NCBI RefSeq assembly: GCF_036965045.1
Contig: NZ_JBALOV010000032.1
Span: 72,804 to 136,803, forward strand
DNA: 64,000 nucleotides
Source of the DNA: Ferdinandcohnia sp036965045
GTDB taxonomy: Bacteria; Bacillota; Bacilli; Bacillales; Bacillaceae_L
Direction of reading: 5' to 3'
Both the position numbers and the translations under genes were made by a program. The first letter of the stretch is position 1, and each line of letters starts with the position of its first letter. Shown here in pieces: positions 42,735 through 52,346 of the stretch. The notes beneath the pieces were generated by a model that had not been told where the DNA came from, did no database searches, and saw nothing but the letters and a program-made list of their open reading frames with translations.

Positions 42735-44525
42735 ATGACAACTACGTATACGTCTCGAAATGAAGTACCTGAACAAGAGAAATGGAACTTAGATGATCTC
42801 TATGCGGACCTACGTAAATGGGAGGAAGATTATCAGCTTATTGAAAAAATGGGGGAGGACCTCGGAGAATTTGATGGAAATATCCATGATGGACATTCAT
42901 TATGTGAGTATTTAACATTAAGTGAAAAAATGTCTTTCCACTTTAACAAGCTCTATGCCTATGCAATGTTAAAGGTAGATGAAGACACCCGAGTAACGAA
43001 TTCACAATCTTATTTGGACCGCGCTAAACAGCTTAGTGTGAAGGTAAGCTCAGCGAATTCTTTTTTTATGCCATTTCTTTTAAGCTTAGATGAAGAAACC
43101 TTGAAACAGTACATTTCTGAAGAAGAAGGGCTTGAGTATTTTGAAAAAGAACTGCTGGAATCCTTCCGTTACAAGCCACATGTATTAAATAAAGACCAAG
43201 AAGAAATTCTATCGCGATTAGGTGAGGCACTCTCCGCACCAAGTACGACGTATGGAATGATAAATAATGCCGATATTCGCTTTGGCAAGGTCACGAAGGA
43301 TAATGATGAAAAGGTTGAATTAACGAGAGGAATGTATGCAAAGTTAATTGAGGATGAAGACCGTGATAAGCGAAGAGAAGCTTATAAGGCCTATTATGAG
43401 CCATATGTACACTTGAAAAATTCAATCGCCTCCACATTGTCAGCATCAATTAAAAATAATGTCACAATCTCAAAGTTAAGGCATTATCCATCCGCACTTG
43501 AAAAAGCTTTATTTGGCGATAATGTTCCAAAAGACGTCTATGAAAATCTAATCGAAACCACAAAGAATAATATCGGAGCCATGTACAAATACGTGAAGCT
43601 GCGCAAGGAAAAATTAGGCTTAGATGAGCTTCGCCAATACGATTTAAGTGTGCCACTTGTTAGTGGGGCAAAGAAGGACATCTCCTACGAAGAAGCATTC
43701 GAAACCATGTGTAGGGCACTTGCTCCATTAGGCGATGATTATATCAATACACTTAAGGAGTTTAGAAAATCCCGATATTTCGATGTAAGGGAGACGCCTG
43801 GAAAGCGTTCAGGAGCTTATAATTTAGGTGTGTATGGAGTGCATCCGTATATCCTTTTAAATCATCAGGATGACCTGGATAGTTTATTTACGCTGGTTCA
43901 TGAATGCGGTCACGGGGTTCATAGTAAATTAAGCTCCGAGCACCAACCGCAAATTACGGCTCGTTATAGTATATTTGTTGCAGAGGTCGCTTCAACCGTC
44001 AACGAAGTGCTTTTAATAAACTATCTATTGAATACAGAAGAAAATGCGGAGGTCAAGAAATTCCTCATCAATCATTTTATTGATAAATTTAAAGGAACTT
44101 TATTTACTCAGGTTATGTTTGCGGAGTTTGAGAAGAAGACCCATGAAATGGCTGAACAAGGGCTACCATTAAATGTAGAATCATTTAGCGAAGTCTATGA
44201 AGGATTGTTTAGAGAATACCATGGTGAAGAACTTGTGTTTGATGACGAAGTCAAATATGGTTGGGCACGAATCCCCCATTTTTACCGTCCGTTTTATGTG
44301 TATAAGTATGCAACAGGATTTGCTTCAGCGATTCATATCGCAACAAAGATTCTAGAAGGGGACGAAACGACGTTGCGTTCTTATCTCGAGTTCTTAAAGA
44401 GCGGCAGTTCTGACTACCCGCTCGAATTGTTGAAAAAGACTGGAGTAGACTTAACAACCCCATATCCAATTGAAAATTCACTAAAGAAATTTAATGAATT
44501 AGTAGAAGAATTTTCAAAGCTGTAA
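42735..44525 (+). CDS. pepF: Oligoendopeptidase F
   Basis: 596-residue cytosolic M3B metallopeptidase. Zinc motif HECGH with a following Glu (ARYSIFVAEVASTVNE) lies near residue 385; the C-terminal substrate segment YGWARIPHFYRPFYVYKY is characteristic. It degrades short peptides. Ribosome site AAAGGAG, perfect terminator downstream. No operon partners. Confidence 0.95.
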   Translation: MTTTYTSRNEVPEQEKWNLDDLYADLRKWEEDYQLIEKMGEDLGEFDGNIHDGHSLCEYLTLSEKMSFHFNKLYAYAMLKVDEDTRVTNSQSYLDRAKQLSVKVSSANSFFMPFLLSLDEETLKQYISEEEGLEYFEKELLESFRYKPHVLNKDQEEILSRLGEALSAPSTTYGMINNADIRFGKVTKDNDEKVELTRGMYAKLIEDEDRDKRREAYKAYYEPYVHLKNSIASTLSASIKNNVTISKLRHYPSALEKALFGDNVPKDVYENLIETTKNNIGAMYKYVKLRKEKLGLDELRQYDLSVPLVSGAKKDISYEEAFETMCRALAPLGDDYINTLKEFRKSRYFDVRETPGKRSGAYNLGVYGVHPYILLNHQDDLDSLFTLVHECGHGVHSKLSSEHQPQITARYSIFVAEVASTVNEVLLINYLLNTEENAEVKKFLINHFIDKFKGTLFTQVMFAEFEKKTHEMAEQGLPLNVESFSEVYEGLFREYHGEELVFDDEVKYGWARIPHFYRPFYVYKYATGFASAIHIATKILEGDETTLRSYLEFLKSGSSDYPLELLKKTGVDLTTPYPIENSLKKFNELVEEFSKL

Positions 44526-44531
44526 AAAGGG

Positions 44532-44560
44532 TAGCCTTCCAACATGGGAAGGCTATTTTT
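44532..44560 (+). terminator. Bidirectional terminator
   Basis: 9-bp stem (TAGCCTTCC / GGAAGGCTA) with TTTTT; between convergent pepF and fumC. Confidence 0.82.
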
Positions 44561-45948
44561 CATTCCTTAGGATGAACCATTTCTTTTGGATTTACGTATT
44601 TGTCAAATTGTTCTTCTGTTAAAATTCCTAGCTGTACGGCAGCTTCCTTTAAAGAGGTATTGTGTTTATGAGCATGCTTTGCAATTGACGCAGCCTTTTC
44701 ATACCCAATATAAGGATTTAGAGCTGTTACGAGCATTAAAGAATCTTGAAGGTTATTAGCGATAATCGTTTCGTTTGCTTTTATACCAACTGCACAGTTT
44801 TTATTAAAAGATTCCATTGAATCCGCTAAAAGCCGAACCGTTTGAAGAAAATTATAGATAATCACCGGTTTAAAAACGTTAAGCTGAAAATTCCCTTGGC
44901 TTGCAGCAATTCCTATTGTGGCATCATTTCCCATCACCTGCACAGCAACCATTGTAAAAGCTTCACTTTGAGTGGGGTTTACTTTTCCAGGCATAATGGA
45001 GCTTCCAGGTTCATTCTCAGGTATTATTAGTTCTCCAATCCCACAGCGTGGGCCACTCGCAAGCCATCTAACATCATTTGCAATTTTCATTAAATCGGCT
45101 GCCAATCCTTTTAAAGCTCCATGTGCATACACGATCTCATCATGACTAGTGAGAGCATGAAATTTATTTTCAGAAGTGAAGAAAGAGAGCTTTGTGTATT
45201 CTGAAATTTCCTTTGCGACATTTTGACCAAACTTCGGATGAGCATTTATCCCAGTACCCACAGCTGTGCCACCAATCGCAAGCGCAAGCATTTTTTCAGT
45301 CGATTCCATGATCATCTCCTTGGATCGCTTTAACATATGAACCCAGCCGCTAACTTCTTGTCCAAGTGTTAAAGGAGTAGCATCTTGAAGATGAGTTCTT
45401 CCAATTTTTACAATGTTTGCGAATTCTTTTTCCTTTTCTTGCAATGTGGCTTGTAATGTATTAATCGCTGGTTTAAGCCGTTCATATACTGCTTTCACGC
45501 CTGCAATATGCATCGCAGTTGGAAAAGTGTCATTTGAACTTTGACTCATGTTGACATCATCATTCGGATGGACTTTCTCGTTGATTCCATTATCCTTTAA
45601 CCACTGGTTGGCACGATTTGCCACAACCTCATTTACATTCATATTACTTTGCGTCCCGCTACCAGTTTGCCAGACAACAAGCGGAAAATGCTCAAAAAGG
45701 CGACCAGATAAAATTTCGTCACAAGCATTGGTGATGGCTGTGGTTTTATTTGCACTTAGCTTACCAAGTTTTTCATTTGTAATGGCTGCACTTCTTTTTA
45801 ATATTGCAAAGGCTTCAATTACCTCATGTGGCATTTTTTCCGTTCCAATTCGAAAATTCTCTTTACTTCGTTGGGTTTGGGCAGCCCAGTAGGCGTCAGC
45901 GGGAACTTTTATCTCACCCATCGTGTCTCTTTCAATTCTATAATTCAA
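44560..45948 (-). CDS. fumC: Fumarate hydratase class II
   Basis: 462 residues, identical in length to B. subtilis fumarase. Reversibly hydrates fumarate to malate in the TCA cycle. The class II signature GSSIMPGKVNP and the substrate loop with QSSNDTFPT are visible; QTGSGTQSNMNVNEV binds fumarate. TTG at 45948 has GAGGAG 8 bases upstream; the earlier GTG is part of that site. Single gene, convergent with pepF. Confidence 0.97.
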   Translation of the reverse strand: MNYRIERDTMGEIKVPADAYWAAQTQRSKENFRIGTEKMPHEVIEAFAILKRSAAITNEKLGKLSANKTTAITNACDEILSGRLFEHFPLVVWQTGSGTQSNMNVNEVVANRANQWLKDNGINEKVHPNDDVNMSQSSNDTFPTAMHIAGVKAVYERLKPAINTLQATLQEKEKEFANIVKIGRTHLQDATPLTLGQEVSGWVHMLKRSKEMIMESTEKMLALAIGGTAVGTGINAHPKFGQNVAKEISEYTKLSFFTSENKFHALTSHDEIVYAHGALKGLAADLMKIANDVRWLASGPRCGIGELIIPENEPGSSIMPGKVNPTQSEAFTMVAVQVMGNDATIGIAASQGNFQLNVFKPVIIYNFLQTVRLLADSMESFNKNCAVGIKANETIIANNLQDSLMLVTALNPYIGYEKAASIAKHAHKHNTSLKEAAVQLGILTEEQFDKYVNPKEMVHPKE

Positions 45949-46096
45949 GTGGATCACTCCTCATTAACTTCTTTATATAACGTACCAAATATTCCCTTGT
46001 TTTATGTCTTTGAAATCAATATGTATTTCAACAACATTGGCCAAAAAAGTGATAGAATTTATATTGGATTTTTAAGTTAAGAGGAGGTGGGCTAAT

Positions 46097-48292
46097 GTGA
46101 TTAACAGGGAAAGCTTTTTTAAGCGAAAACAAGAGCAGCTTGGTGTACAGCTTAGTGACGTTCAGAAAAAAGCCGTTCTCCATACGAGGGGACCTTTACT
46201 TTTATTAGCGTCTCCAGGTTCAGGAAAGACCACCACAACGATTATGCGAATTGGATATTTAATTGAAGAACAAGGGATAGAGCCCTCACGCATAAAGGCT
46301 GTGACCTTTAGTCGTGCATCTGCAGCTGATATGAAAGACAGGTTCTCTCGCTTTTTTCCAGATTACCCTGTCGATTCAGTCGATTTTTCAACCATTCATA
46401 GCCTTGCATTTCAAGTGGTACGTGACTACTTATATAAACAAAAAGTCACCTACCAATTAATTGAAGGAAGCCAAAATGGTCCCAATAAAAAAATGCTATT
46501 ACGGAAAATTTTCAAATTGATGAATGGTGAGAATATCACGGAAGAGCAGCTTGAGGAGTTAACAACCTATATAAGTTTTATTAAAAATAAGCTTCTTCCA
46601 CGGGAAGAGTGGGACAAAATTGAATGTGACATTCCGTTTGTACAAGCCATTTTTGAGGAATATGAAAAAGTAAAGTACGCAAATCCAAGTAATCTCCTAT
46701 TGGATTATGACGATATGCTCACCATTGCAAATGATGCATTTATCCGCGATGAAATGATCTTACGAAAATATCAAAACCGCTATGATTATATCCTGACAGA
46801 TGAAAGCCAAGACACATCACTTGTGCAGCATGAAATAATCGAAAAGCTAGTAAAGCCTCATCAAAATCTATATGTTGTGGCTGATGATGATCAGTCAATA
46901 TATTCTTGGCGAGGCGCAGAGCCAAAGTATTTGCTAGATTTTAAAAAAGTTTACCCGAATGCTGTTATCCTAAAAATGGAGCAGAACTTTCGCTCGTCCA
47001 AGGATATTGTCAACGTTGCCAATCGATTCATTAAACGGAACAAAGACCGCTATACCAAAAACATGTTCACCAATAATCCCGAACATAAACCAATTTCTAT
47101 CACTCAATTTGAGGATTATCGTATCCAAGCAAAGTATCTTGTCCAAGAAATTAAGTTGGCAGAAAAGAAAAATGATATTGCGATATTATATCGGAACAAC
47201 TCATCATCAATTATGCTTATTAATGAACTGGATCGGAATCAAATACCTTTTTATATAAAGGATTCTGATAATCGCTTTTTCTCCCATTGGATTGTAACTG
47301 ACATATTGAATTTTATGAGGATGACTTTTACAGATAAACGAGTCGATATCTTTCAGCGAATTTACACAAAATGTGGGTTTTATTTATCCAAGGAACAAAT
47401 GTTCGAACTCGTAAAAAAGCAACCCGGCGAATCCATTTTTGAACGGCTACTACAAAATAAGGGAATAAAAGACTATCAAGTAAAGCAAATTCTAGCATGC
47501 CAGAAAACCTTTCAACAAATGAAGGGGGTCAAGCCACTAAAAGCAATTAAATTGATTCGAAATGAGCTTGGCTATGATCATACACTTAAGGAAATGAGCA
47601 AAAAGCTCGGTTTTAAAATGGATTATTTGTTAACCGTTCTTCAAACACTTGAGGAAATTGCAGATACACTTGAAACAATGGAACAATTTGCTGATAGATT
47701 AAACCATCTAGAAAATCTGTTGAAAGTATCAAAATTAAATAAAAATAAGGATGCTGTCACTCTTACTACTTTTCATAGTTCAAAGGGGCTTGAATTCAAA
47801 AAGGTTTTTATGATTGACTTGATCGAAGGTGTGATTCCTTCGCATGACGAAATTAATAAATATAAAGATGGCGAGCGCAATCTAATGGAAGAAGCGGTCA
47901 GACTTTTTTATGTTGGGATGACACGTGCTGAACAGGAACTTGAACTCTTGTCTTATAAAAAACAAAATGGAAGAGACGTTACTCAGTCACGATTTGTGGC
48001 CAATGTGAAGAATATCATTTCACCTCCGGTTAGGGTTCACGTGGCAGAACCAATGAAAAAGCAAGTTCGTGAAAAGTCGGTTCTCCCATATAATCCGAAT
48101 GCAATTAAGAGGGCGGATGAAATTCAAAAGGGAATGGTCGTAAAGCATCGCGTGTTTGGACACGGAACAATTGTTTCGATCACGGATGAAAAAATCGACA
48201 TTCAATTTCAAAAAGAGTTGAAAGCCTTACTGCTTGAAACCTGCTTAGAGATGGGGCTATTAGAGTCTGCCGATGGGGTTCAGGTAAAATAA
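46097..48292 (+). CDS. UvrD/PcrA-type superfamily 1 DNA helicase (YjcD-like)
   Basis: 731-residue SF1A helicase. Motif I ASPGSGKTTT, motif II TDESQDT, motif III DDDQSIYSWRGA, motif V TTFHSSKGLEFK, motif VI LFYVGMTRAEQ. The C-terminus carries a small barrel-like region (VVKHRVFGHGTIVSI) similar to the PcrA C-terminal tail. Shorter than true UvrD/PcrA and like B. subtilis YjcD. Presumably DNA repair or RNA-polymerase-associated. GTG start after GAGGAGGTG. Confidence 0.9.
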   Translation: MINRESFFKRKQEQLGVQLSDVQKKAVLHTRGPLLLLASPGSGKTTTTIMRIGYLIEEQGIEPSRIKAVTFSRASAADMKDRFSRFFPDYPVDSVDFSTIHSLAFQVVRDYLYKQKVTYQLIEGSQNGPNKKMLLRKIFKLMNGENITEEQLEELTTYISFIKNKLLPREEWDKIECDIPFVQAIFEEYEKVKYANPSNLLLDYDDMLTIANDAFIRDEMILRKYQNRYDYILTDESQDTSLVQHEIIEKLVKPHQNLYVVADDDQSIYSWRGAEPKYLLDFKKVYPNAVILKMEQNFRSSKDIVNVANRFIKRNKDRYTKNMFTNNPEHKPISITQFEDYRIQAKYLVQEIKLAEKKNDIAILYRNNSSSIMLINELDRNQIPFYIKDSDNRFFSHWIVTDILNFMRMTFTDKRVDIFQRIYTKCGFYLSKEQMFELVKKQPGESIFERLLQNKGIKDYQVKQILACQKTFQQMKGVKPLKAIKLIRNELGYDHTLKEMSKKLGFKMDYLLTVLQTLEEIADTLETMEQFADRLNHLENLLKVSKLNKNKDAVTLTTFHSSKGLEFKKVFMIDLIEGVIPSHDEINKYKDGERNLMEEAVRLFYVGMTRAEQELELLSYKKQNGRDVTQSRFVANVKNIISPPVRVHVAEPMKKQVREKSVLPYNPNAIKRADEIQKGMVVKHRVFGHGTIVSITDEKIDIQFQKELKALLLETCLEMGLLESADGVQVK

Positions 48293-48300
48293 CATAGAGA

Positions 48301-48333
48301 AAAGGAATGGTCCAGTGCCTTTCCTTATTTTTC
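48301..48333 (+). terminator. Weak hairpin between convergent genes
   Basis: AAGGAA / TTCCTT with TT-rich tail and partial inner pairing. Between the helicase and the LapA-domain gene. Confidence 0.45.
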
Positions 48334-48645
48334 ACTTTCTGCTTTTTCAGTTGTTTCTACATCCTTTTTCTCTTTTGATGTGTCTTGATTCTTAGCTGTT
48401 TTAAGCTGCTCAACCTCTTTCTCCAGCTTTTTGATTTGTCTTTGCTGCTTGTATTGGCGAAGAATACCAAACATACCTACAATCAGACCACCAAGTAGCG
48501 CAGAACCCAAAATGATTAAAATAAGAGGAATTTCTGTATAACCAAATACAAAATTAACTTGTACAGAATCGACATTTACAACCGCAAAAATTGCAATAAT
48601 AAGTGCAAAGATTAAACCTAAAATTAAATTCCATTGAAATCTCAA
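48325..48645 (-). CDS. LapA-domain (DUF1049) membrane protein
   Basis: 106 residues: two transmembrane helices (about 6-24 and 40-62) joined by the NVDSVQVNF turn of the LapA family, then a Lys/Glu coiled-coil tail (QIKKLEKEVEQLK...). A small inner-membrane protein, likely a scaffold or envelope-associated; exact role unknown. Single gene. Confidence 0.82.
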   Translation of the reverse strand: MRFQWNLILGLIFALIIAIFAVVNVDSVQVNFVFGYTEIPLILIILGSALLGGLIVGMFGILRQYKQQRQIKKLEKEVEQLKTAKNQDTSKEKKDVETTEKAESEK

Positions 48646-48786
48646 TCGTTACAACTCCTTTATTCTTCATCTTTATATCTTACCCCATTTTAGGATTACT
48701 TTTTTCTACAGCATACCAAATATTCGAAATCTGTGTAGTAACTATTATATAATGAATGTATTCCAAAGACAGTTGGAGTTGAAAGT

Positions 48787-49389
48787 ATGAGTACGTTATT
48801 TCCTACACTATACGATTTTTTTATGAAACCACTCGAAAAGAGAAAATTTATCTCCATTCGTCGACAATTGCTCAATAAGGCAACCGGACATGTACTTGAA
48901 CTTGGTTCAGGAACTGGTGTGAATTTCCCGTTATACCGAGATGTCCAAAGGGTAACGGCAATCGAACCTAATCCCCATATGACGGACAGAGCTAATGAGA
49001 ATAAAGCAAAAGGGACAGTTCCAATTGAAATCGTTCAAGCGGGTGCAGAAAAAATACCTTTTGAAGATAACACATACGACACTGTCGTCGCCACGCTTGT
49101 TTTTTGCACAATTCCTGATGCCGAGAAGGCCATACAAGAGATAAAAAGAGTTTGTAAGCCCAATGGAACCATTCTTATGTTTGAACATGTAAAAATGAGG
49201 AATCCTTTTTTATCAAGGCTACAGGATTGGCTAACACCTGCATGGAAAAGAGTTTGTGATGGATGCTGCTTAAATAGGGAGACTGAAAAACTGGTTAAGC
49301 ATAACGGTCTAAAAATCATCGAAAGACAAGATTTATACAATGGACTATTCATTGTGATGGAAATTAATAATATCAAAGAGGAGTGCTGA
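48787..49389 (+). CDS. Class I SAM-dependent methyltransferase
   Basis: 200 residues with the glycine-rich SAM motif HVLELGSGTGVNF near 37, an acidic IEPNPHM at the end of strand 2, and a post-II DTVVATLVFCTIPD segment. Target unknown; resembles membrane-lipid or quinone methyltransferases. First gene of a three-gene operon with the DUF3219 and LLM genes (3- and 12-base gaps). Confidence 0.87.
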   Translation: MSTLFPTLYDFFMKPLEKRKFISIRRQLLNKATGHVLELGSGTGVNFPLYRDVQRVTAIEPNPHMTDRANENKAKGTVPIEIVQAGAEKIPFEDNTYDTVVATLVFCTIPDAEKAIQEIKRVCKPNGTILMFEHVKMRNPFLSRLQDWLTPAWKRVCDGCCLNRETEKLVKHNGLKIIERQDLYNGLFIVMEINNIKEEC

Positions 49390-49392
49390 TTT

Positions 49393-49677
49393 TTGGGTAT
49401 TGAAATCTATTTAAACGATTACAAATTAAATGTAACGGGTTACCATGAAGAACTTAAGAATAATCTATTGTTAGTGAAAGTTGATTTTAAAGTAACGAGT
49501 GAAGATTATCATGATGTTACAACGCTTTTATATCAAGGTAACTTTAAGTTAAAAGTACCCGAGAAAAATAGAGACTGTAAAGTTACGATTCAGGAATACT
49601 CAACCTCTATTACGAATCTTTATGAAAAAGAGCAGGTAGGGGACTTCACACTCACACTTCGTGAAATTAGAGAATAG
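49393..49677 (+). CDS. DUF3219 (YkvR-like) protein
   Basis: 94-residue soluble beta-rich protein of the YkvR/DUF3219 pattern (IEIYLNDYKLNVTGYHEE at the start, KVTSEDYHDVTTLLY in the middle). Function unknown. TTG start with GAGGAG upstream; 3 bases after the methyltransferase stop and 12 before the LLM gene. Confidence 0.72.
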   Translation: MGIEIYLNDYKLNVTGYHEELKNNLLLVKVDFKVTSEDYHDVTTLLYQGNFKLKVPEKNRDCKVTIQEYSTSITNLYEKEQVGDFTLTLREIRE

Positions 49678-49689
49678 GTGGGAGTATGG

Positions 49690-50697
49690 ATGAGATTAAG
49701 TATTTTGGATCAAGCGCCCATTTCAGTTAATCAAACACCGCAAGAAGCATTGGTTGAATCAATGAAGCTAGCACAGGCAGGAGAACGATTTGGTTACACT
49801 AGATACTGGATAGCTGAACATCATGACTTAGCAGGACTAGCTTGCCCCGCACCTGAAGTCATGCTTGGATATATTGGAGCACAAACAACCTCTATAAGAA
49901 TTGGCTCTGGTGCCGTTTTACTGCCTCACTATAAACCATATAAAGTAGCTGAGGTCTACCATATGCTTGCTACCTTATTTCCGGATCGAATAGACATCGG
50001 AATCGGGAGGGCACCGGGTGGTTCCGCAGAAGCAACCAATGCGCTATCGGATAATTTTCTGCAACAGGTTTGGAAAATACCTGAATTAATCGATACGCTT
50101 CTTCATTTTTTACATAATGATTTTCCAGATGACCATGAATTTGCTAACCTGAAGGCAGCTCCAATTCCACCCATACAGCCAGTTCCATGGCTATTGGGAA
50201 CGAGTAAAAAGAGTGCCATACTAGCTGCAGAAAAAGGGTTGGCTTATACATTCGGACTGTTCATGAGCGACAATGAAGGCGAAGAAATTGTTAAGGAATA
50301 TATTCATAACTTTACACCACGAAATGAAGGGGACAAGCCACAGGTAATTGTAACTGTTTCTGCCATTTGTGCTGCAACCAATGAAAAAGCCGAAGACATT
50401 GCGTTAAGTTCATATGTGTGGGGTAAGCAAAGAGAAAAGCAGGAAGGGAAGGAAGGAGTTCCGTCTATTTCAGAAGCAAGGGAATATCTTGAGAAGGAAA
50501 AACTTCATGAGGGATTTGAAAAAATGAAACAAAAAGTCATCATCGGAAATCCAAAGGAAGTGAAGGAAAAACTGCTAGAACTTAAAAAAACATACCATGC
50601 CGATGAAATCATGATCGTCACAATCACACACTCACCGGAGGACCGACTTACATCCTATGAACTTATTGCGAATGAAGTAGGGCTTGCAACAAGATAA
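49690..50697 (+). CDS. LLM-class flavin-dependent oxidoreductase (paralogue)
   Basis: 335 residues, luciferase-like TIM barrel. RYWIAEHHDLAGLACPAPE near residue 42 and IGIGRAPGGSAEA near 104 match the LLM motifs, as in the gene at 30973. Probably a monooxygenase or F420/FMN-dependent reductase; substrate unknown. The ATG at 49690 follows GGTGGGAG. End of the three-gene operon, with a hairpin terminator. Confidence 0.87.
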   Translation: MRLSILDQAPISVNQTPQEALVESMKLAQAGERFGYTRYWIAEHHDLAGLACPAPEVMLGYIGAQTTSIRIGSGAVLLPHYKPYKVAEVYHMLATLFPDRIDIGIGRAPGGSAEATNALSDNFLQQVWKIPELIDTLLHFLHNDFPDDHEFANLKAAPIPPIQPVPWLLGTSKKSAILAAEKGLAYTFGLFMSDNEGEEIVKEYIHNFTPRNEGDKPQVIVTVSAICAATNEKAEDIALSSYVWGKQREKQEGKEGVPSISEAREYLEKEKLHEGFEKMKQKVIIGNPKEVKEKLLELKKTYHADEIMIVTITHSPEDRLTSYELIANEVGLATR

Positions 50698-50742
50698 GTT
50701 CTATGGATTGATTACTAAGGATAAAATAAATAACATCTCTAT

Positions 50743-50777
50743 GCACACGTTGATTTTTACAATAACGTGTGCTTTTT
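50743..50777 (+). terminator. Intrinsic terminator
   Basis: Perfect 9-bp stem (GCACACGTT / AACGTGTGC), 12-base loop, TTTTT; ends the methyltransferase-LLM operon. Confidence 0.85.
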
Positions 50778-50791
50778 GAACTCTAATGGTT

Positions 50792-51256
50792 TTAGATGCC
50801 TTGTTCCTTGCGTATTTTAATGAGTAAAGCTCTGCAGCCAACTGAAACAAGACGATAGGTTTTATCAAAATCACCTGTGTAAAATGGATCAGGGACATCC
50901 AACTTGTATTTGGTCAGGTCGAGTAACCTAATTATTTTTGGATGATTGGGCTTACCAGTTATCTTGAAGATATTTTCTATGTTGTTTTCGTCCATACCAA
51001 TAATATAATCGAATTTCCAAAAGTCTTCTTTTTTTAGTTGTCGCCCAATAAGCCCTCTGGAAGAGATATTGTTTTTCTTTAGAATATCAAGAGTTCCTTC
51101 ATGCGGAGGAAATCCGATTTGCAGTGGACTGGTTGCAGCGGAATCTACTGCGATTTTGTTTATCAAATTTTCCTTTTTGACTAAATGACGAAACAAAGCT
51201 TCAGCCATCGGTGAACGGCAAATATTTCCCCGGCACACAAATAAAACGTTGATCAT
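50792..51256 (-). CDS. Low-molecular-weight protein tyrosine phosphatase
   Basis: 154 residues, the LMW-PTP fold. Catalytic P-loop CRGNICRSP near residue 8 (C-x5-R-S) and the acid Asp in the late DPFYTG turn are present. It resembles YfkJ of B. subtilis; arginine- or tyrosine-phosphatase activity is possible. The ATG at 51256 has GGAGGTG upstream. Convergent with the LLM operon. Confidence 0.92.
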   Translation of the reverse strand: MINVLFVCRGNICRSPMAEALFRHLVKKENLINKIAVDSAATSPLQIGFPPHEGTLDILKKNNISSRGLIGRQLKKEDFWKFDYIIGMDENNIENIFKITGKPNHPKIIRLLDLTKYKLDVPDPFYTGDFDKTYRLVSVGCRALLIKIRKEQGI

Positions 51257-51602
51257 GTAATACACCTCCAACCAGTATTGGAGTCTTTTAAAAACAAACT
51301 GCTCCTATGATGTTATGAGTAGACAGATACCATGATTAGAGTAAAACCAGCCCCCTATGTACCATTTGCCATGTACAGATCCTCCTTTTGGTTCTTTTCA
51401 TAGTCACAACATATGTACATAACAGATATATGGAACGGCACTAGTTCAAATTTTAAAGTGGCGATACATCATAAGAAACTTGCTTTTTTTAAAGAAATTC
51501 AGATACTACTCATCAGTCTATCCTCGTAAATTTGTCACAATTGGGCATAATATACTTACTAAAACATTTGCACTTCACTATAAAAACGAGGGAATGAAAT
51601 AA
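51257..51602. other. Intergenic region, 346 bases; possible YjcZ-like remnant
   Basis: No intact gene. On the minus strand at 51372 a perfect AAAGGAGG ribosome site precedes ATG and five codons, then a TAG; past the stop the frame reads GAGFTLIMV-like, and a shifted frame ends IIGAVCF. This resembles a decayed small YjcZ-type sporulation peptide. Weak and speculative. Confidence 0.35.
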
Positions 51603-51797
51603 ATGGCTGATATAAACGAACACAAACGTAACGAAAATGATACTGGTTATGCAGTCGAAACTGGTGATACCATAGCTTCAGCACTTGATCCATTTGGCTC
51701 TAGTGCAGGTCCTATTGCTGGTACGGTGGAAAATAAGTCGGAAAAAGATATTGCTGAGGACGACAAACAAGACTCCAAAAACAAGAGCATAGAATGA
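51603..51797 (+). CDS. Small hydrophilic acidic protein, 64 aa
   Basis: 64 residues, no hydrophobic core, starts MADINEHKRNENDTGYAVETGDTIA and ends with a charged EKDIAEDDKQDSKNKS tail. A GAGGG site lies upstream at slightly long spacing. Not recognised; could be a spore-coat-type small protein. Moderate confidence as a gene. Confidence 0.5.
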   Translation: MADINEHKRNENDTGYAVETGDTIASALDPFGSSAGPIAGTVENKSEKDIAEDDKQDSKNKSIE

Positions 51798-51998
51798 TGT
51801 AAAGTCATCATTTAATCATCAAAGGGCTATAGCACATCCAAAGGACTTCCTTATCAGGAGTCCTTTAATTTTTTCTGTTTGTTTACTCAAGTAAGGATAT
51901 GATAGAGACTATATATCCTAAATTCCATGTTTGTCTATTTCAAATAATGCCTGTTTTACATACCTTGTATCAAATTCGTTTTTTATTTGGAGGAGCTT

Positions 51999-52238
51999 AT
52001 GTTTAATCTAATTAAAATTGTTAACTTTAAGGTAAACTCTATGACACAAAATTCAAACATAAATTTTGGAGGAACATTACAAAACAGCCATACTGCGAAC
52101 ATAAAATTATATGGTGCTGGTTTTTCAATGGGAGATTTTTCACCTAACAGTTCTCTGAATAGTTCGAAGGTAAATGATTCCGATATTAGTGACCAAGATC
52201 AAATCGAGAATCCATCTGCACCAGAAACTAATCAATGA
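51999..52238 (+). CDS. GerPA/GerPF-like spore germination protein
   Basis: 79 residues. The start MFNLIKIVNFKVNSMTQNSNINFGGTLQN and the NSHTANIKLYGAGFSMGDFSPN segment match the GerPA/GerPF family, proteins that affect permeability of the spore coat to germinants. The tail is Ser/Asp/Asn rich. Isolated here, not in a gerPABCDEF cluster. TTTGGAGGAGC ribosome site; strong bidirectional terminator. Confidence 0.82.
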   Translation: MFNLIKIVNFKVNSMTQNSNINFGGTLQNSHTANIKLYGAGFSMGDFSPNSSLNSSKVNDSDISDQDQIENPSAPETNQ

Positions 52239-52293
52239 CGGTTCAAAATTAATTATAGGATCTGGCTAATGTTTGCCAAATTCAATAAAATAT

Positions 52294-52330
52294 AAAAAAG
52301 ACTTAAAGATTTTCCTTTAAGTCTTTTTTA
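52294..52330 (+). terminator. Bidirectional terminator
   Basis: Perfect stem (AAAAAAGACTTAAAG / CTTTAAGTCTTTTTT); between the GerP-like gene and the convergent AI-2E permease. Confidence 0.9.
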
Positions 52331-52346
52331 TTAAGGTTTAATACCA

